NCBI RefSeq assembly: GCF_001190925.1 | Contig: NZ_CP011072.1 | Span: 1 to 64,000 of the forward strand | Source: Azoarcus sp. CIB | GTDB taxonomy: Bacteria; Pseudomonadota; Gammaproteobacteria; Burkholderiales; Rhodocyclaceae | Length of the DNA stretch: 64,000 bases | Reading direction: 5' to 3' | In this document: piece by piece, positions 29,390-39,638 of the stretch | How the letters are laid out: every line of letters begins with the position of its first letter | Numbering within the stretch: the stretch's first letter is position 1 | Program-made: the position numbers and the translations under genes | The notes under the pieces: generated by a model | Told to the model about the DNA's origin: nothing | Database searches by the model: none | The model's input: the letters and a program-made list of their open reading frames with translations, nothing else

Positions 29390-29609
29390 GTATTTAGTTT
29401 TAATTAAAAGATAAAGATATATATAGTGTCGCGTTTTCTGTGGATAAGTCCCGCTTCGCCTGTGCCTGCGGGCACTCCGGGACGGTAAAAGTCCGTAGAT
29501 AAGCCCCGGGTTCACCTGTGTGTCGATTGTGTCCAGTTTTCCGGTCCATTCCGATCCAGCCCTTTTCCCACAAAGCATTCACGCCCTTTTCCCGTACTTG
29601 TCCACTGCC
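29390..29609. other. Origin-like unit B: AT-rich tract plus DnaA-box-like 9-mers
   Basis: This unit repeats unit A at an exact 569-bp offset. It has an AT-rich tract with TTTTAATTAAAAGATAAAGA, a perfect TGTGGATAA (29439-29447), CGTAGATAA (29494), GGTTCACCTGTG (29509), TTTCCCACA (29564) and TTGTCCACT (29598). It ends at the earP start codon, so it also contains the earP promoter region. Between the conserved blocks the two units differ strongly. A further perfect box in the same orientation lies within earP at 29663-29671. Confidence 0.7.
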
Positions 29610-30773
29610 ATGAGCCCTTCCGACGCCTCGTCCGTCTTCGACTGGGACATCTTCTGCCGGGTTGTGGATAACTTCGGGGATATCGGCGTCTGTTGGCGGC
29701 TTGCCAAGGCATTGGCGCATGACCAGGGGTGCTCGGTCAGGCTGTGGGTGGACGACTGGACGACCTTCGCTCGCCTGTGTCCGGCCGCGGGGGAAACGGG
29801 CGATTCGCTGCGCGCGGAGGGCGTCGAAGTGCGTCGCTGGTGCGAACACTTTCCCGACGTGCTGCCGGCGCGTGCGGTTGTCGAGGCCTTCGCCTGCGAG
29901 CCGCCCGCGTCCTACGTCGAGGCGATGGCGGCCGTTACGCCGCCGCCGCAGTGGATCAACCTCGAATACCTGTCGGCCGAGGACTGGGTCGAGGCCTGCC
30001 ATGGGCTGACGTCGCCGCATCCGCGCCTGCCGCTGACCAAGCGTTTCTGCTTTCCCGGCTTCACGCCGCGCACCGGCGGCCTGTTGCGCGAAAAGGGCCT
30101 GATCGCGACGCGCGAGCGTTTTCAGGCCGATGCGGCAGCGCGGCGCGACTGGCTCGCCGGCCTCGGCATCCCGGCGGTGCCGGAGGGCGCGCGCCTCGTG
30201 TCGCTGTTCGCCTACGAGCAGCGGCAGCTGCCGGAACTGCTGCGCCTGTGGGCCGACGCGCCGCGCCCGACCCTGCTGCTGGTGCCGGAAGGCCGCGTGC
30301 TGGGCGACGTGCTGCACTTCTTCGGGCGTGCCAACGCGCAGGCGGGCGAGATCCTGGCTGAGGGCGGATTGACGGCCGCGATCCTGCCCTTCCTCGACGT
30401 CGCCGACTACGACCGCCTGCTATGGGCGTGCGAGCTCAACTTCGTGCGTGGCGAGGATTCCTTCGTGCGCGCGCAGTGGGCCGCGCAGCCCTTCGTGTGG
30501 CACATCTACGAGCAGGACGAGGCGGTGCATCACGACAAGCTCGACGCCTTTCTCACCCGCTACCTTGTCGACCTCGACGCGCGGGCCGCGGAGGCGACGC
30601 GCGCGTTCTGGAAGGCGTGGAACGGCGAGGGGAGCCTTGCCGCCGCGTGGCCCGCGTTCGCCGATGCGCTGCCACGGCTTGCGCCGCACACGCGCTGCTG
30701 GTCGGACCGACTCGCGGGCCAGCAGGATCTCGCGTCGGCGCTGGTGCAATTTTCAGAACTAACGGTAAAATAA
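29610..30773 (+). CDS. earP: EF-P arginine rhamnosyltransferase EarP
   Basis: EarP transfers rhamnose from dTDP-L-rhamnose to a conserved arginine of elongation factor P, which lets EF-P rescue ribosomes stalled at polyproline. The 387-residue protein begins with [21 protein letters not shown] (about 11-31), containing the essential Asp residues. It continues with ASYVEAM and [21 protein letters not shown], and ends with the nucleotide-sugar site [33 protein letters not shown]. The ATG at 29610 gives the family-typical start. The target gene efp follows 58 bases later. The VVDN codons overlap a perfect DnaA-box sequence. Confidence 0.95.
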   Translation: MSPSDASSVFDWDIFCRVVDNFGDIGVCWRLAKALAHDQGCSVRLWVDDWTTFARLCPAAGETGDSLRAEGVEVRRWCEHFPDVLPARAVVEAFACEPPASYVEAMAAVTPPPQWINLEYLSAEDWVEACHGLTSPHPRLPLTKRFCFPGFTPRTGGLLREKGLIATRERFQADAAARRDWLAGLGIPAVPEGARLVSLFAYEQRQLPELLRLWADAPRPTLLLVPEGRVLGDVLHFFGRANAQAGEILAEGGLTAAILPFLDVADYDRLLWACELNFVRGEDSFVRAQWAAQPFVWHIYEQDEAVHHDKLDAFLTRYLVDLDARAAEATRAFWKAWNGEGSLAAAWPAFADALPRLAPHTRCWSDRLAGQQDLASALVQFSELTVK

Positions 30774-30831
30774 TGGGTTTATTACAATGTGCGGCCAAAA
30801 TGTCCGCGCCCGATCTACATCAGGAAACAGC

Positions 30832-31389
30832 ATGAAAACCGCACAGGAACTCCGCTCCGGCAACGTCATCATGGTTGGCACCGACCCGCTGGTCGTGCAG
30901 AAAGCCGAATACAACAAGTCCGGCCGCAACTCCGCGGTCGTGAAGATGAAGCTCAAGAACCTGCTCACGGGCGCCCCGTCGGAGTCGGTGTACAAGGCCG
31001 ACGACAAGTTCGAAGTCGTCCAGCTCGACAAGAAGGAAGTGACCTTCTCGTACTTCGCCGATCCGATGTACGTGTTCATGGATACCGACTACGAGCAGTA
31101 CGAAGTCGAAGCCGAGAACATGACCGACGCGCTGAAGTATCTGGAAGACGGCCTCACCTGCGAAGTCGTGTTCTACAACGGCAAGGCGATCTCGGTCGAT
31201 CTGCCGAACTCGGTGGTACGTGAAGTGATCTACACCGAACCCGCCGTCAAGGGCGACACTTCGGGCAAGGTCATGAAGCCCGCCAAGCTCTCGACCGGCT
31301 TCGAGCTGCCGGTGCCGGCCTTCGTCGAAATCGGTGACAAGATCGAAATCGACACCCGCACCGACGAGTACAAGAACCGCGTCAAGTAA
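30832..31389 (+). CDS. efp: Elongation factor P
   Basis: EF-P promotes peptide bond formation at consecutive prolines. The 185-residue protein has the normal three-domain length. Its loop [13 protein letters not shown] places an Arg at position 32, which is the EarP rhamnosylation target, rather than the Lys used by EpmA-type systems. This matches the earP gene directly upstream. The C-terminal signature [18 protein letters not shown] is present. A strong terminator follows. Confidence 0.97.
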   Translation: MKTAQELRSGNVIMVGTDPLVVQKAEYNKSGRNSAVVKMKLKNLLTGAPSESVYKADDKFEVVQLDKKEVTFSYFADPMYVFMDTDYEQYEVEAENMTDALKYLEDGLTCEVVFYNGKAISVDLPNSVVREVIYTEPAVKGDTSGKVMKPAKLSTGFELPVPAFVEIGDKIEIDTRTDEYKNRVK

Positions 31390-31413
31390 TCCGCGCGGTC
31401 CGCGTCGCGACCG

Positions 31414-31447
31414 GAAGGGCCCGCCGAGTGCGGGCCCTTCGTCTTTT
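31414..31447 (+). terminator. Intrinsic terminator after efp
   Basis: GAAGGGCCCGC and GCGGGCCCTTC form a perfect 11-bp stem with a 5-base loop, followed by GTCTTTT. Confidence 0.85.
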
Positions 31448-31463
31448 CCGGACCGCATTTGCC

Positions 31464-31491
31464 TTGAATTTTCGGCGCCGGGCGATATCTT
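31464..31491 (+). promoter_or_regulatory. Candidate sigma-70 promoter for the lipoprotein gene
   Basis: TTGAAT (31464-31469) and TATCTT (31486-31491) are 16 bases apart, about 30 bases before the start codon. This is a reasonable but imperfect match. Confidence 0.4.
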
Positions 31492-31521
31492 GAGAGCACC
31501 CTGTCAGCAAGGAGCAAAAGA

Positions 31522-31932
31522 ATGAAAAGGACCCTGTTAGTCGTGCTGATTGCGAGCCTGTCGGCCGGAATGGCGGCGTGCAATCGTGAGACCCCGTCGG
31601 AAAAAGCCAGTACTGCTGGCAGCCAGGCAGTCGAGGCCGCGAAGGAATCGGCGCAAAAGGCCGGCGAAGCCGTGCAGAAAGCCGGTGAGGCAGCAAGCGC
31701 CGCCGCGCAGGCGGTGACCGAATCCGCGAAGGAGGGCGTCGAGAAAGGCAAGGAAGTCGCCGGGGAAGTCAGTCAGAGCGCGAAGGAGACGGCGGTCGAG
31801 GTCAAGGAGGCGACGACCGAGGCCGCGCAGAAGGCCGCAGATGCCGCACGCGCGACCGCCGAGAAGCTCAAGGGGGCCGGCAAGGATGCGGTCGACGCCA
31901 CAAAGGACGCGACGCGTAAGGAAGAAAAATAA
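31522..31932 (+). CDS. Ala/Lys/Glu-rich helical lipoprotein
   Basis: This 136-residue protein has a lipoprotein signal peptide, [20 protein letters not shown], with the modified Cys at residue 20. The mature part is almost entirely Ala, Lys, Glu, Gln and Thr in LEA-like or apolipoprotein-like 11-residue repeats ([20 protein letters not shown]). It should form a long amphipathic helix anchored to a membrane. The role is unknown; a stress or envelope-stabilising function is speculation. A ribosome binding site AAGGAGC is present. uvrA begins 3 bases after the stop. Confidence 0.75.
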   Translation: MKRTLLVVLIASLSAGMAACNRETPSEKASTAGSQAVEAAKESAQKAGEAVQKAGEAASAAAQAVTESAKEGVEKGKEVAGEVSQSAKETAVEVKEATTEAAQKAADAARATAEKLKGAGKDAVDATKDATRKEEK

Positions 31933-31935
31933 GCG

Positions 31936-34900
31936 ATGTCCGACCGCATCCGCATCTTCGGCGCGCGCCAGAACAACCTCAAGAATCTCTCGCTCGACAT
32001 CGCGCTGAACGAGCTGACGGTCGTCACCGGAGTCTCGGGCTCCGGCAAATCCTCGCTGGTCTTCGACACGCTGTACGCCGAAGGCCAGCGCCGCTACGTC
32101 GAGACCTTCTCGCCGTACGCGCGGCAGTTCCTCGACCGCATGGACAAGCCGCAGGTCGACCGCATCGAAGGCGTGCCGCCGGCGATCGCGATCGACCAGA
32201 CCAACCCGGTGCGCACCTCGCGCTCGACGGTCGGCACGATGACCGAGCTGACCGACCACTTCAAGCTACTCTATGCGCGCGGGTCGAAACTCTATTGCCG
32301 CGGCTGCGGCAAGGCCGTGCGGCGCGACGATCCGGACAGCGTGCATGCGGCCCTGGCCGAACGCTGCGCGGTCGAGGATCCGCGCCTGGTGCTGACCTTC
32401 GCAGTGCCGGTGCCGAAGAACTTCAGCGAAGACGAAGTCACGCAACTGCTGAACCAGCAGGGCTACACGCGCATCCATGCGCGCGAGTCGACGGATGGGG
32501 GCGACCTGCTGCACGTCGTGCAGGACCGCTTCCGCTTCGCGAACGCCGAACGTAGTCGCGTCATCGAAGCCGTCGAGACCGCGATGGCGCGCGGCCACGG
32601 CAAGCTCGCGGTGCGCGCGCAGGGGGAGGGCGGCGAGCGCGTGTGGCGCTTTTCGCGCGACCTGCACTGCGCCGACTGCGACATCCACTATTCGGATCCG
32701 ACGCCGGGCCTGTTCTCGTTCAACTCGCCGATCGGCGCCTGCGACACCTGCCGCGGCTTCGGCCGCGTGATCGGCGTCGACTTCTCGCTGGTGATTCCGG
32801 ACGAATCGAAGACGCTCGCCGAAGGCGCCGTGAAACCCTGGCAGACCGCGAGCTATCGCGAATGCCAGGACGACCTCGCGAAGATGGCCAAGAAATACGG
32901 CGTCGCGATGGACGTTCCCTTCCGCGAGCTGCCGCCCGAGCACCGGCAATGGGTGCTCGAAGGCGACCCCGAGTGGAAGAGTTGGGAATCGTCGTGGCCG
33001 CGCAAGTGGTACGGCGTGCGCCATTTCTTCGACTGGCTGGAGAGCAAAGCCTACAAGATGCACATCCGCGTGCTGCTGTCGCGATACCGCAGCTACACGG
33101 AATGCCCCGCGTGCAAGGGCGCCAGGCTGAAGCCTGAAGCCCTGCTGTGGCGCCTGGGTCAAGAAACAAGGACCGAGACAGCGCCAGCCGACGAGAACAC
33201 CCCGCAAGGAGCCGCCGACGCGGGGGCTTTCGGGGCGAGGCGTCCGCCACGCGTCCAACGAGTCCCGGAAGCCCCCGCGTCGGCGGCGAATCGCAGCCCC
33301 GAAATCACCGCCAATAACAACCGCCCCGGCCTCGCCATCCACGAACTGATGGCCCAACCGGTGAGCCGCGTACGCGACTTCATCGCCCGCGTCGAACTCC
33401 CGTCCGGCCTCGATGAAGCCACCGAACTGCTGCTCGGCGAGATCCGCAGCCGCCTCGACTACCTCGCCAACGTCGGCCTCGCCTACCTCACGCTCGACCG
33501 CCAGTCGCGCACGCTCTCCGGCGGCGAAGTCCAGCGCATCAACCTCACCACCGCGCTAGGCACCTCGCTCGTGAACACCCTGTTCGTCCTCGACGAACCC
33601 TCTATCGGCCTCCATCCGCGCGACATCGACCGCATCCTCGCGGTGATGACGCGGCTGCGCGACGCCGGCAATACGCTGGTCGTCGTCGAACATGACCCGC
33701 AGCTGATGTCCGCCGCCGACCGCCTGCTCGACATCGGCCCTGGCCCCGGCGAACGCGGCGGGGAGATCGTCGCCTATGCCACGCCGGCCGAAATCGCCGC
33801 CGACCCCGCGTCGCTGACCGGCGCCTACCTCGCCGGGCGCAAGCGCGTCGACGCTGGCCGTCGCCTGCGCCCGGTCGCCGCCGAGGATCCCGTGTTGCGT
33901 CTCGTCGGCGCGTGTCAGCACAACCTGCGCGACGTCGATATCGCGATTCCGCTCGGTAAGCTCGTGTGCGTCTCCGGCGTGTCGGGTTCAGGCAAGTCCA
34001 GCCTGATCCAGGACGTCCTCTATCCCGCGCTCGCCAAACACTTCGGCCAGGCGAGCGAAGCACCCGGCGCGTTCTCGCGCCTCGAAGGGCTCGACCAGCT
34101 GGCGGGTGTCGTGATGGTCGACCAGTCCGCGATCGGCAAGAGCGCGCGCTCGAATCCGGTGAGCTACGTCGGTGCGTGGGACGCGATCCGCACCCTGTTC
34201 GCCGCGCTGCCCGAAGCCAAGACCCGCGGTTACACGCCCGGCACCTTCAGCTTCAACTCCGGCACCGGACGCTGCCCGACCTGCACCGGCTCGGGTTTCG
34301 AACACGTCGAGATGCAGTTCCTGTCCGACGTGTATTTGCGCTGCCCGGACTGCGACGGCAAGCGCTACCGGCCCGAAGTGCTGGAGCTGCAGTGGCGCGA
34401 CAAATCGGTATCGGACGTGCTCGAGATGACGGTATCGGAGGCGCTGGCCTTCTTCGCCGACCAGCCTGCCGTGCAGGCCGCGCTCGCGCCGCTCGCCGAC
34501 GTCGGCCTCGAATACCTGAAGCTCGGCCAGCCGGTGCCGACTTTGTCCGGCGGCGAAGCGCAGCGCCTGAAGCTCGCCGGCCACCTCGCCGAAGCGGCCA
34601 AACTCGCCGGGAAGAAGTCCAAATCCAAGGCCAATCCCGGTCGCCTGCTGTTCCTGTTCGACGAACCGACGACCGGCCTGCATTTCGAGGACGTCGCGAC
34701 GCTGCTGCGCGCCTTCGAGAAGCTGCTCGACGCCGGCCACGCGCTCGTCGTCATCGAGCACAACCTCGACGTGCTGCTCGCCGCCGACTGGATCCTCGAC
34801 CTCGGCCCCGAAGGCGGCGAGGCGGGTGGCGATCTGGTCGTCGCCGGCACGCCGCAAACCGTGATGGCCTGCGCCGCGTCGCACACGGGAAAAGCGCTTG

Positions 34901-37689
34901 CCGCCTACGCGGAGTCGCTCGGCAAGCCGGTGACGGCGGTCGCCGAACCCGTCGCGCGCTACCGCCCGGTCGCCGCACCGGTGATCGAGATCCGCCACGC
35001 GCGCGAACACAACCTGAAGAACGTCAGCCTGACGATCCCGCGCGACCGCTTCACGGTGATCACCGGCCTGTCCGGCTCGGGCAAATCGACCCTAGCCTTC
35101 GACATCGTCTTCGGTGAAGGCCAGCGCCGCTACCTCGAATCGCTGAACGCCTACGCGCGCCAGTTCGTGCAGCCGGCCGCGCGCCCCGACGTCGATGCGC
35201 TGTTCGGCATCCCGCCGACCGTCGCGATCGAGCAGCGCGTGAGCCGTGGCGGCCGCAAGAGCACGGTCGGTACGCTGACCGAGATCCAGCCCTTCCTGCG
35301 CCTGCTGTACGTCAAGCTCGGCACGCAGTACTGCCCGAAGTGCGACGTGCCGGTGTCGCCGCAGAGCTTCGACGCGATCGCGGCGCAGATCCTGCGCGAC
35401 TATCGCGGCGCGTCGGTGGAACTGCTCGCGCCGCTGGTCACGAACCGCAAGGGCCTGTACACCGCGCTGGCGAAATGGGCCAAAGGCAAGGGCTATGCGC
35501 AGCTGCGCGTCGACGGCGACTACCTGCCGACCGCGAAATGGCCGCGGCTGGACCGCTATGTCGAGCATACGATCGAGCTGCCGGTCGGCATGGCGGTGGT
35601 CGGGCCCGAGCATGAGGCGGCGTTGCGCACGCAGTTGACCGAAGCGTTGGAGCACGGCAAGGGCGTCGTCAAGGTGCTCGAGCTCGGCAAGGTCGGCGCG
35701 ACGCCGCACACCTTCTCGACGCTGCGCGCCTGTCCGTGCTGCGGCGACAGCTTCCCGGAACCCGATCCGCGCCTGTTCTCGTACAACGCCAAGCACGGCT
35801 GGTGTCCGAGCTGCTATGGCACGGGTCAGCGCACGATCGGCCGCGTCGAGGATGCGAACGAACTCGATCTCGCCGACACCGAACAGGTCACCGACGAAGT
35901 CTGCCCGTCCTGCGACGGTGCGCGCCTGAATCCGGTCGCGCGCGCGGTGCGATTCAGGGACCTGGGCATCCACGAGTTGTCCGCGCAACCGGTCGCGAAA
36001 GTGTCGGGGTTCTTCGACAGCCTGAAGCTGGAAGGCCGCGAGACCGACATCGGGCGCGACCTCGTCAGCGAGATCCGCGGCCGCCTCGACTTCCTGCAGC
36101 AGGTCGGCCTCGCCTACCTCGCGCTCGACCGCGGCGCGCCGACGCTCTCCGGCGGGGAGGCGCAGCGCATCCGCCTCGCCGCCCAGCTCGGCTCCAACCT
36201 GCGCGGCGTGTGCTACATCCTTGACGAGCCGACCATCGGCCTGCACCCGCGCGACAACCGCATGCTGCTCGATACGCTCGAAGCCCTGCGCGACCGCGGC
36301 AACACGCTGCTCGTCGTCGAGCACGACGAGGACACCATCCGCCGCGCCGACCACGTCATCGATCTCGGCCCAGGCGCCGGCGTGCGCGGCGGCGAGGTCG
36401 TCGCCGAAGGCACGCTGGCCGACCTGATGGCCGCGCCTGCCTCCGCGACCGGCGCGTGCTTCCGCGCGCCGCTGCAGCACCCGATGCGCCCGCCGCTGGC
36501 GATTGGCGACGACCACCCCTTCCTCGCCGTGCGCGACGCGACGCTGCACAACCTGCAGGCGGTGGATGCGCGCGTGCCGCTCGGCCGGCTCACGGTCGTC
36601 ACTGGCGTGTCCGGCTCGGGTAAATCGACGCTCGCGCGCGACGTGATCCATGCCAGCCTGCACGCGCTGCTCGGCGACCCGGATGCGCAGCGCGCCCGCC
36701 GTCGTGGCGAAGCGCAGACCAGCGCCGCCGAGGTCGTTGGCTGCGAGCGCATCGAAGGCTGGCAGGCCGTCGGCCGCGTGCTCGAGGTCGACCAGACCCC
36801 GATCGGCAAGACGCCGCGTTCCTGCCCCGCGACCTACGTCGGCTTCTGGGATGCGATCCGCAAGCTCTTCGCGGAGACTTTCGAGGCCAAGACGCGCGGC
36901 TGGAACGCGTCGCGCTTCTCCTTCAACACCGGCGCCGGCCGCTGCCCGGTGTGCGAGGGCCAGGGCCAGACCACCGTCGAGATGAGCTTCCTGCCCGACG
37001 TGAAGCTGCCCTGCGACGCCTGTGGCGGCGCGCGTTTCAACCCCGAGACGCTCTCCGTGCGGTGGCGCGACAAGAGCGTCGCCGAAGTGCTCGCGATGCC
37101 GGTCGACGAGGCCGTCGACTTCTTCGCCGCGCATCCGGCGATCGCGCATCCGCTGGCGCTGCTGCAGGACGTCGGACTGGGGTATCTCACGCTCGGCCAG
37201 CCCAGCCCGACGTTGTCGGGCGGCGAGGCGCAGCGCATCAAGCTCGTTACCGAACTCGCGAAGGTGCGCGGGCGGGCCGGCGAGTCGGCCGCGACGGGCG
37301 GCCGCCCGCTGCCCGCCGAAAAGCACACCCTGTACGTGCTCGACGAACCGACCGTGGGACTCCACATGGCCGACGTCGACAAGCTGATCCGCGTGCTGCA
37401 CCGTCTCGCCGACGCCGGCCACACCGTGCTCGCGATCGAGCACGACCTCGACGTCATGGCGGAGGCCGACTGGCTGATCGACCTCGGCCCGGAAGGCGGC
37501 GACGGCGGCGGACGCATCGTCGCGCAGGGGCCGGTCGCCGAGGTGTGCGCTACGCCTGGCTCGCACACCGCGCGCATCCTCGCGGAGTTTCTGGCCGCGC
37601 GGGCGCGTCCTTCAGGCGACGAAGGGTGCGGCGCTGCTGCCGCGCCCGTGCCGGTCCGTGGTGCGAAGGCGAAGAAGCGTCCTGGTTGA
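31936..37689 (+). CDS. uvrA: Double-length excinuclease ABC subunit UvrA
   Basis: UvrA recognises DNA damage in nucleotide excision repair and loads UvrB. This 1917-residue protein is about twice the usual 940 and contains two complete UvrA units, with the second starting near residue 1015. There are four Walker A motifs (GVSGSGKSS near 32 and 681, GLSGSGKST near 1043, GVSGSGKST near 1557) and four signature LSGGE motifs. Paired CxxC zinc sites recur, such as CPTCTGSG and CPVCEGQG. Double-length UvrA proteins are known in betaproteobacteria. Unusual here is an insertion of about 60 low-complexity residues near 403-463, which contains a palindromic DNA element. The start is close behind the lipoprotein gene. 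Confidence 0.93.
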   Translation: MSDRIRIFGARQNNLKNLSLDIALNELTVVTGVSGSGKSSLVFDTLYAEGQRRYVETFSPYARQFLDRMDKPQVDRIEGVPPAIAIDQTNPVRTSRSTVGTMTELTDHFKLLYARGSKLYCRGCGKAVRRDDPDSVHAALAERCAVEDPRLVLTFAVPVPKNFSEDEVTQLLNQQGYTRIHARESTDGGDLLHVVQDRFRFANAERSRVIEAVETAMARGHGKLAVRAQGEGGERVWRFSRDLHCADCDIHYSDPTPGLFSFNSPIGACDTCRGFGRVIGVDFSLVIPDESKTLAEGAVKPWQTASYRECQDDLAKMAKKYGVAMDVPFRELPPEHRQWVLEGDPEWKSWESSWPRKWYGVRHFFDWLESKAYKMHIRVLLSRYRSYTECPACKGARLKPEALLWRLGQETRTETAPADENTPQGAADAGAFGARRPPRVQRVPEAPASAANRSPEITANNNRPGLAIHELMAQPVSRVRDFIARVELPSGLDEATELLLGEIRSRLDYLANVGLAYLTLDRQSRTLSGGEVQRINLTTALGTSLVNTLFVLDEPSIGLHPRDIDRILAVMTRLRDAGNTLVVVEHDPQLMSAADRLLDIGPGPGERGGEIVAYATPAEIAADPASLTGAYLAGRKRVDAGRRLRPVAAEDPVLRLVGACQHNLRDVDIAIPLGKLVCVSGVSGSGKSSLIQDVLYPALAKHFGQASEAPGAFSRLEGLDQLAGVVMVDQSAIGKSARSNPVSYVGAWDAIRTLFAALPEAKTRGYTPGTFSFNSGTGRCPTCTGSGFEHVEMQFLSDVYLRCPDCDGKRYRPEVLELQWRDKSVSDVLEMTVSEALAFFADQPAVQAALAPLADVGLEYLKLGQPVPTLSGGEAQRLKLAGHLAEAAKLAGKKSKSKANPGRLLFLFDEPTTGLHFEDVATLLRAFEKLLDAGHALVVIEHNLDVLLAADWILDLGPEGGEAGGDLVVAGTPQTVMACAASHTGKALAAYAESLGKPVTAVAEPVARYRPVAAPVIEIRHAREHNLKNVSLTIPRDRFTVITGLSGSGKSTLAFDIVFGEGQRRYLESLNAYARQFVQPAARPDVDALFGIPPTVAIEQRVSRGGRKSTVGTLTEIQPFLRLLYVKLGTQYCPKCDVPVSPQSFDAIAAQILRDYRGASVELLAPLVTNRKGLYTALAKWAKGKGYAQLRVDGDYLPTAKWPRLDRYVEHTIELPVGMAVVGPEHEAALRTQLTEALEHGKGVVKVLELGKVGATPHTFSTLRACPCCGDSFPEPDPRLFSYNAKHGWCPSCYGTGQRTIGRVEDANELDLADTEQVTDEVCPSCDGARLNPVARAVRFRDLGIHELSAQPVAKVSGFFDSLKLEGRETDIGRDLVSEIRGRLDFLQQVGLAYLALDRGAPTLSGGEAQRIRLAAQLGSNLRGVCYILDEPTIGLHPRDNRMLLDTLEALRDRGNTLLVVEHDEDTIRRADHVIDLGPGAGVRGGEVVAEGTLADLMAAPASATGACFRAPLQHPMRPPLAIGDDHPFLAVRDATLHNLQAVDARVPLGRLTVVTGVSGSGKSTLARDVIHASLHALLGDPDAQRARRRGEAQTSAAEVVGCERIEGWQAVGRVLEVDQTPIGKTPRSCPATYVGFWDAIRKLFAETFEAKTRGWNASRFSFNTGAGRCPVCEGQGQTTVEMSFLPDVKLPCDACGGARFNPETLSVRWRDKSVAEVLAMPVDEAVDFFAAHPAIAHPLALLQDVGLGYLTLGQPSPTLSGGEAQRIKLVTELAKVRGRAGESAATGGRPLPAEKHTLYVLDEPTVGLHMADVDKLIRVLHRLADAGHTVLAIEHDLDVMAEADWLIDLGPEGGDGGGRIVAQGPVAEVCATPGSHTARILAEFLAARARPSGDEGCGAAAAPVPVRGAKAKKRPG
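33211..33287. repeat. Palindromic element inside uvrA
   Basis: GCCGCCGACGCGGGGGCTT (33211-33229) and its exact complement (33269-33287) form 19-bp perfect arms around 39 bases. The element is read in frame and encodes part of a disordered-looking segment between the zinc motif [11 protein letters not shown] and [11 protein letters not shown]. This looks like a REP-type insertion that preserved the frame. Confidence 0.8.
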
Positions 37690-37698
37690 GCGGCGCGT

Positions 37699-39351
37699 TC
37701 AGCGCGCCCTTGCCGTCGCGGTATTCGAATACGGGGAATTCCCGGCGCTGTTGGACGCACGGAGCCGGTAGGAATAGGTCGATCTCGATTTCACCGTCGC
37801 GTCGCTCCACCGAATTGCCGTCGGCGCGAGTTGGGAGACGGCCGCGAAGTTCGAGCAGCCGCTTCCCAGGCAGCGTTCGACCGTGATCGAGGTCGCGTTG
37901 GTCGCCGTGTTGGTCCAGCCGAGATCGATACGGCGGCGCACGCTCGAACTCGCCGCGAGGTTCGTCGGGGCGGTCGGAGCGAGCAGCAGGGGCGGTGGAG
38001 GTGGCGGCGGAGGCTCGGTCGCGTCATTCGGCGGCACCGACCAGCAGGTGATCAACGCGTCGTAGCCGCCGACGGCACAGACGTCGCCGTTCGGCAGGGC
38101 CGTCGCCCATGTGGTCGCCATCGCCGAAAAGGCTTCCCACAGTCGCGCGCCGCCCGAGCTGTAGCCGGTGGTGACGCCGGGGATGTAGCCGCCCGGGAGG
38201 TTGGGCCCGCCCGGGCCGCTCACGACGGTCGTACCGTCGGGCAGGACCAGCACCACGCGCGGGATTTCATCGGTATTCAATCCGCCGTCGCGGACCGCCT
38301 CCCAGCGCACGGCGCCCGTGGTTTCCAGGGCCACCGTGTACCAGTCGAGGAATCCGCGGTTCGCCTGCCCTGCGACAGCCAGGCTGCCGTCCGGCGCGAG
38401 GCTCATGCGCAAACCGGCTGCGCTCGAAGCGTCCGCGGGTTTCCTGTCGGTCCGCCACAGGCGCTGCCCGGTCGCCCGGTCGTAGGCCACGACGCTGAGG
38501 TAGTCGGTCAGCGCGGGCGTCCCGCCACCCGTCGCGCCCAGCCCGGTCACGTACACGCGCGTCGCATCGACGACGACGTCCAGCGCGCCCAAGCCTTCCG
38601 CCGCCGTTGCCTGCCACTTGCGCACCCCGGTTGCGGCGTCATGCACAGCGGTATTCCACACCGCGCCACCCGAGACGCTGCCGGTCACGACGACGTCGCT
38701 GCCGTCCGGACTCAGTGCCAGCGAGGCGGCGATCACGAACCCACCGGCACTCGCATCCACTTGCGACCACAGCAGCTCGCCGGTGGGACTGTACTTCCGC
38801 ACGAATCGACCGGTGCCGCGTCCCGACGCTGCGAGATAGGCGTTCCCGTCGTGATCGACGATCAGCCGCCCGACCGTCGGGAAGAAGCCGACCGACGGCT
38901 CCTTCCGCCACAGCAGCGCGCCGTTGGCGTCGAATCGGGCCAGCGTGATCTGGATCGGATTGCCGCTGCTATTCACACTGCGTCCGACTGCCAGGAAGTC
39001 GCCGTTCGGCGCCGCGACCACCCAGTCGCCCGCGAAGGTGCCCGAAGCCGGGCTGATCGTGCTGCGCCAGCGCAGGATGCCGTTTTCGGTATAGGTCGTG
39101 ACCGCGAGATCCCGGCCGCCGCTCGGGCCGGACAGCACGGCGACATTGCCCCAGGCGTCGGTCGCGACGCGGGCGGCCTGCCCTGAGCTGTCGGTGCCGG
39201 CGGACAGGCCGCCTGCGGTCCACTGCACTACGGGCTCGGTCGGGGCCGCGGTGGCAGGCCCGCTCAGTCCGAGGATCAGCATCAGGCCGGCGATCGCGGC
39301 GCCTGCCCGGCGCTGCATCCGGCATGCTTTCAGGTAGAGGTTCTGTCGCAT
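37699..39351 (-). CDS. Exported protein with repeat beta-propeller and a fibronectin type III domain
   Basis: This 550-residue protein has a signal peptide (MRQNLYLKACRMQRRAGAAIAGLMLILGL, with likely cleavage after ATAA near 35). Repeated units of the type D-x-x-G-x-x-L-W-R/K, such as NGILRWR, NGALLWRK, TGELLWSQ, TGVRKWQ and TGQRLWR, suggest a PQQ-like propeller (about 40-440). A Pro-rich linker (PPPPPPPPLLLAP) leads to a fibronectin III domain (about 460-550). SD AAGGA is 7 bases upstream of the chosen start. It faces uvrA tail to tail and is followed upstream by a uvrA 3' remnant, so it was probably inserted here. Function is unknown. Confidence 0.75.
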   Translation of the reverse strand: MRQNLYLKACRMQRRAGAAIAGLMLILGLSGPATAAPTEPVVQWTAGGLSAGTDSSGQAARVATDAWGNVAVLSGPSGGRDLAVTTYTENGILRWRSTISPASGTFAGDWVVAAPNGDFLAVGRSVNSSGNPIQITLARFDANGALLWRKEPSVGFFPTVGRLIVDHDGNAYLAASGRGTGRFVRKYSPTGELLWSQVDASAGGFVIAASLALSPDGSDVVVTGSVSGGAVWNTAVHDAATGVRKWQATAAEGLGALDVVVDATRVYVTGLGATGGGTPALTDYLSVVAYDRATGQRLWRTDRKPADASSAAGLRMSLAPDGSLAVAGQANRGFLDWYTVALETTGAVRWEAVRDGGLNTDEIPRVVLVLPDGTTVVSGPGGPNLPGGYIPGVTTGYSSGGARLWEAFSAMATTWATALPNGDVCAVGGYDALITCWSVPPNDATEPPPPPPPPLLLAPTAPTNLAASSSVRRRIDLGWTNTATNATSITVERCLGSGCSNFAAVSQLAPTAIRWSDATVKSRSTYSYRLRASNSAGNSPYSNTATARAR

Positions 39352-39509
39352 GGTCCGATCCTTCATCTGCTGCCGGCATTGCGCAAAGACGACAAACCCC
39401 GCCGGTGGAGCAAGCTCGCCGCGGGAGCGTACATAAGACTTATAGGAAATGCCCGTGGCGTAGGCTGGCCTACTTGATGGCAATTTGAGCAGGGTCAACA
39501 AAAAAGGAG

Positions 39510-39638
39510 GTCCGCTCGTACACCGCGCGCATCCGTGAGGAATTTCTTGCGTCCCGCGTTGTTAACGGGGAAGGTGACGCCGCGGTCGCACCCGTGCCCG
39601 CCGCGAAGGGCAAAGCAAAGAAAGGAAGCAAGGTATGA
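39510..39638 (+). pseudogene. Remnant of a uvrA 3' end
   Basis: In frame +, this stretch encodes SYTARIREEFLASR, a linker, AAVAPVPAAKGKAKKGSK and a stop. The end of the intact uvrA encodes [15 protein letters not shown], a linker, [16 protein letters not shown] and a stop. The two are clearly homologous at protein and DNA level. The remnant's stop overlaps the next gene's start as ATGA, and its purine-rich codons supply that gene's ribosome binding site, which would explain why it was kept. No upstream uvrA sequence precedes it, so it is a truncated duplicate. Confidence 0.75.
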
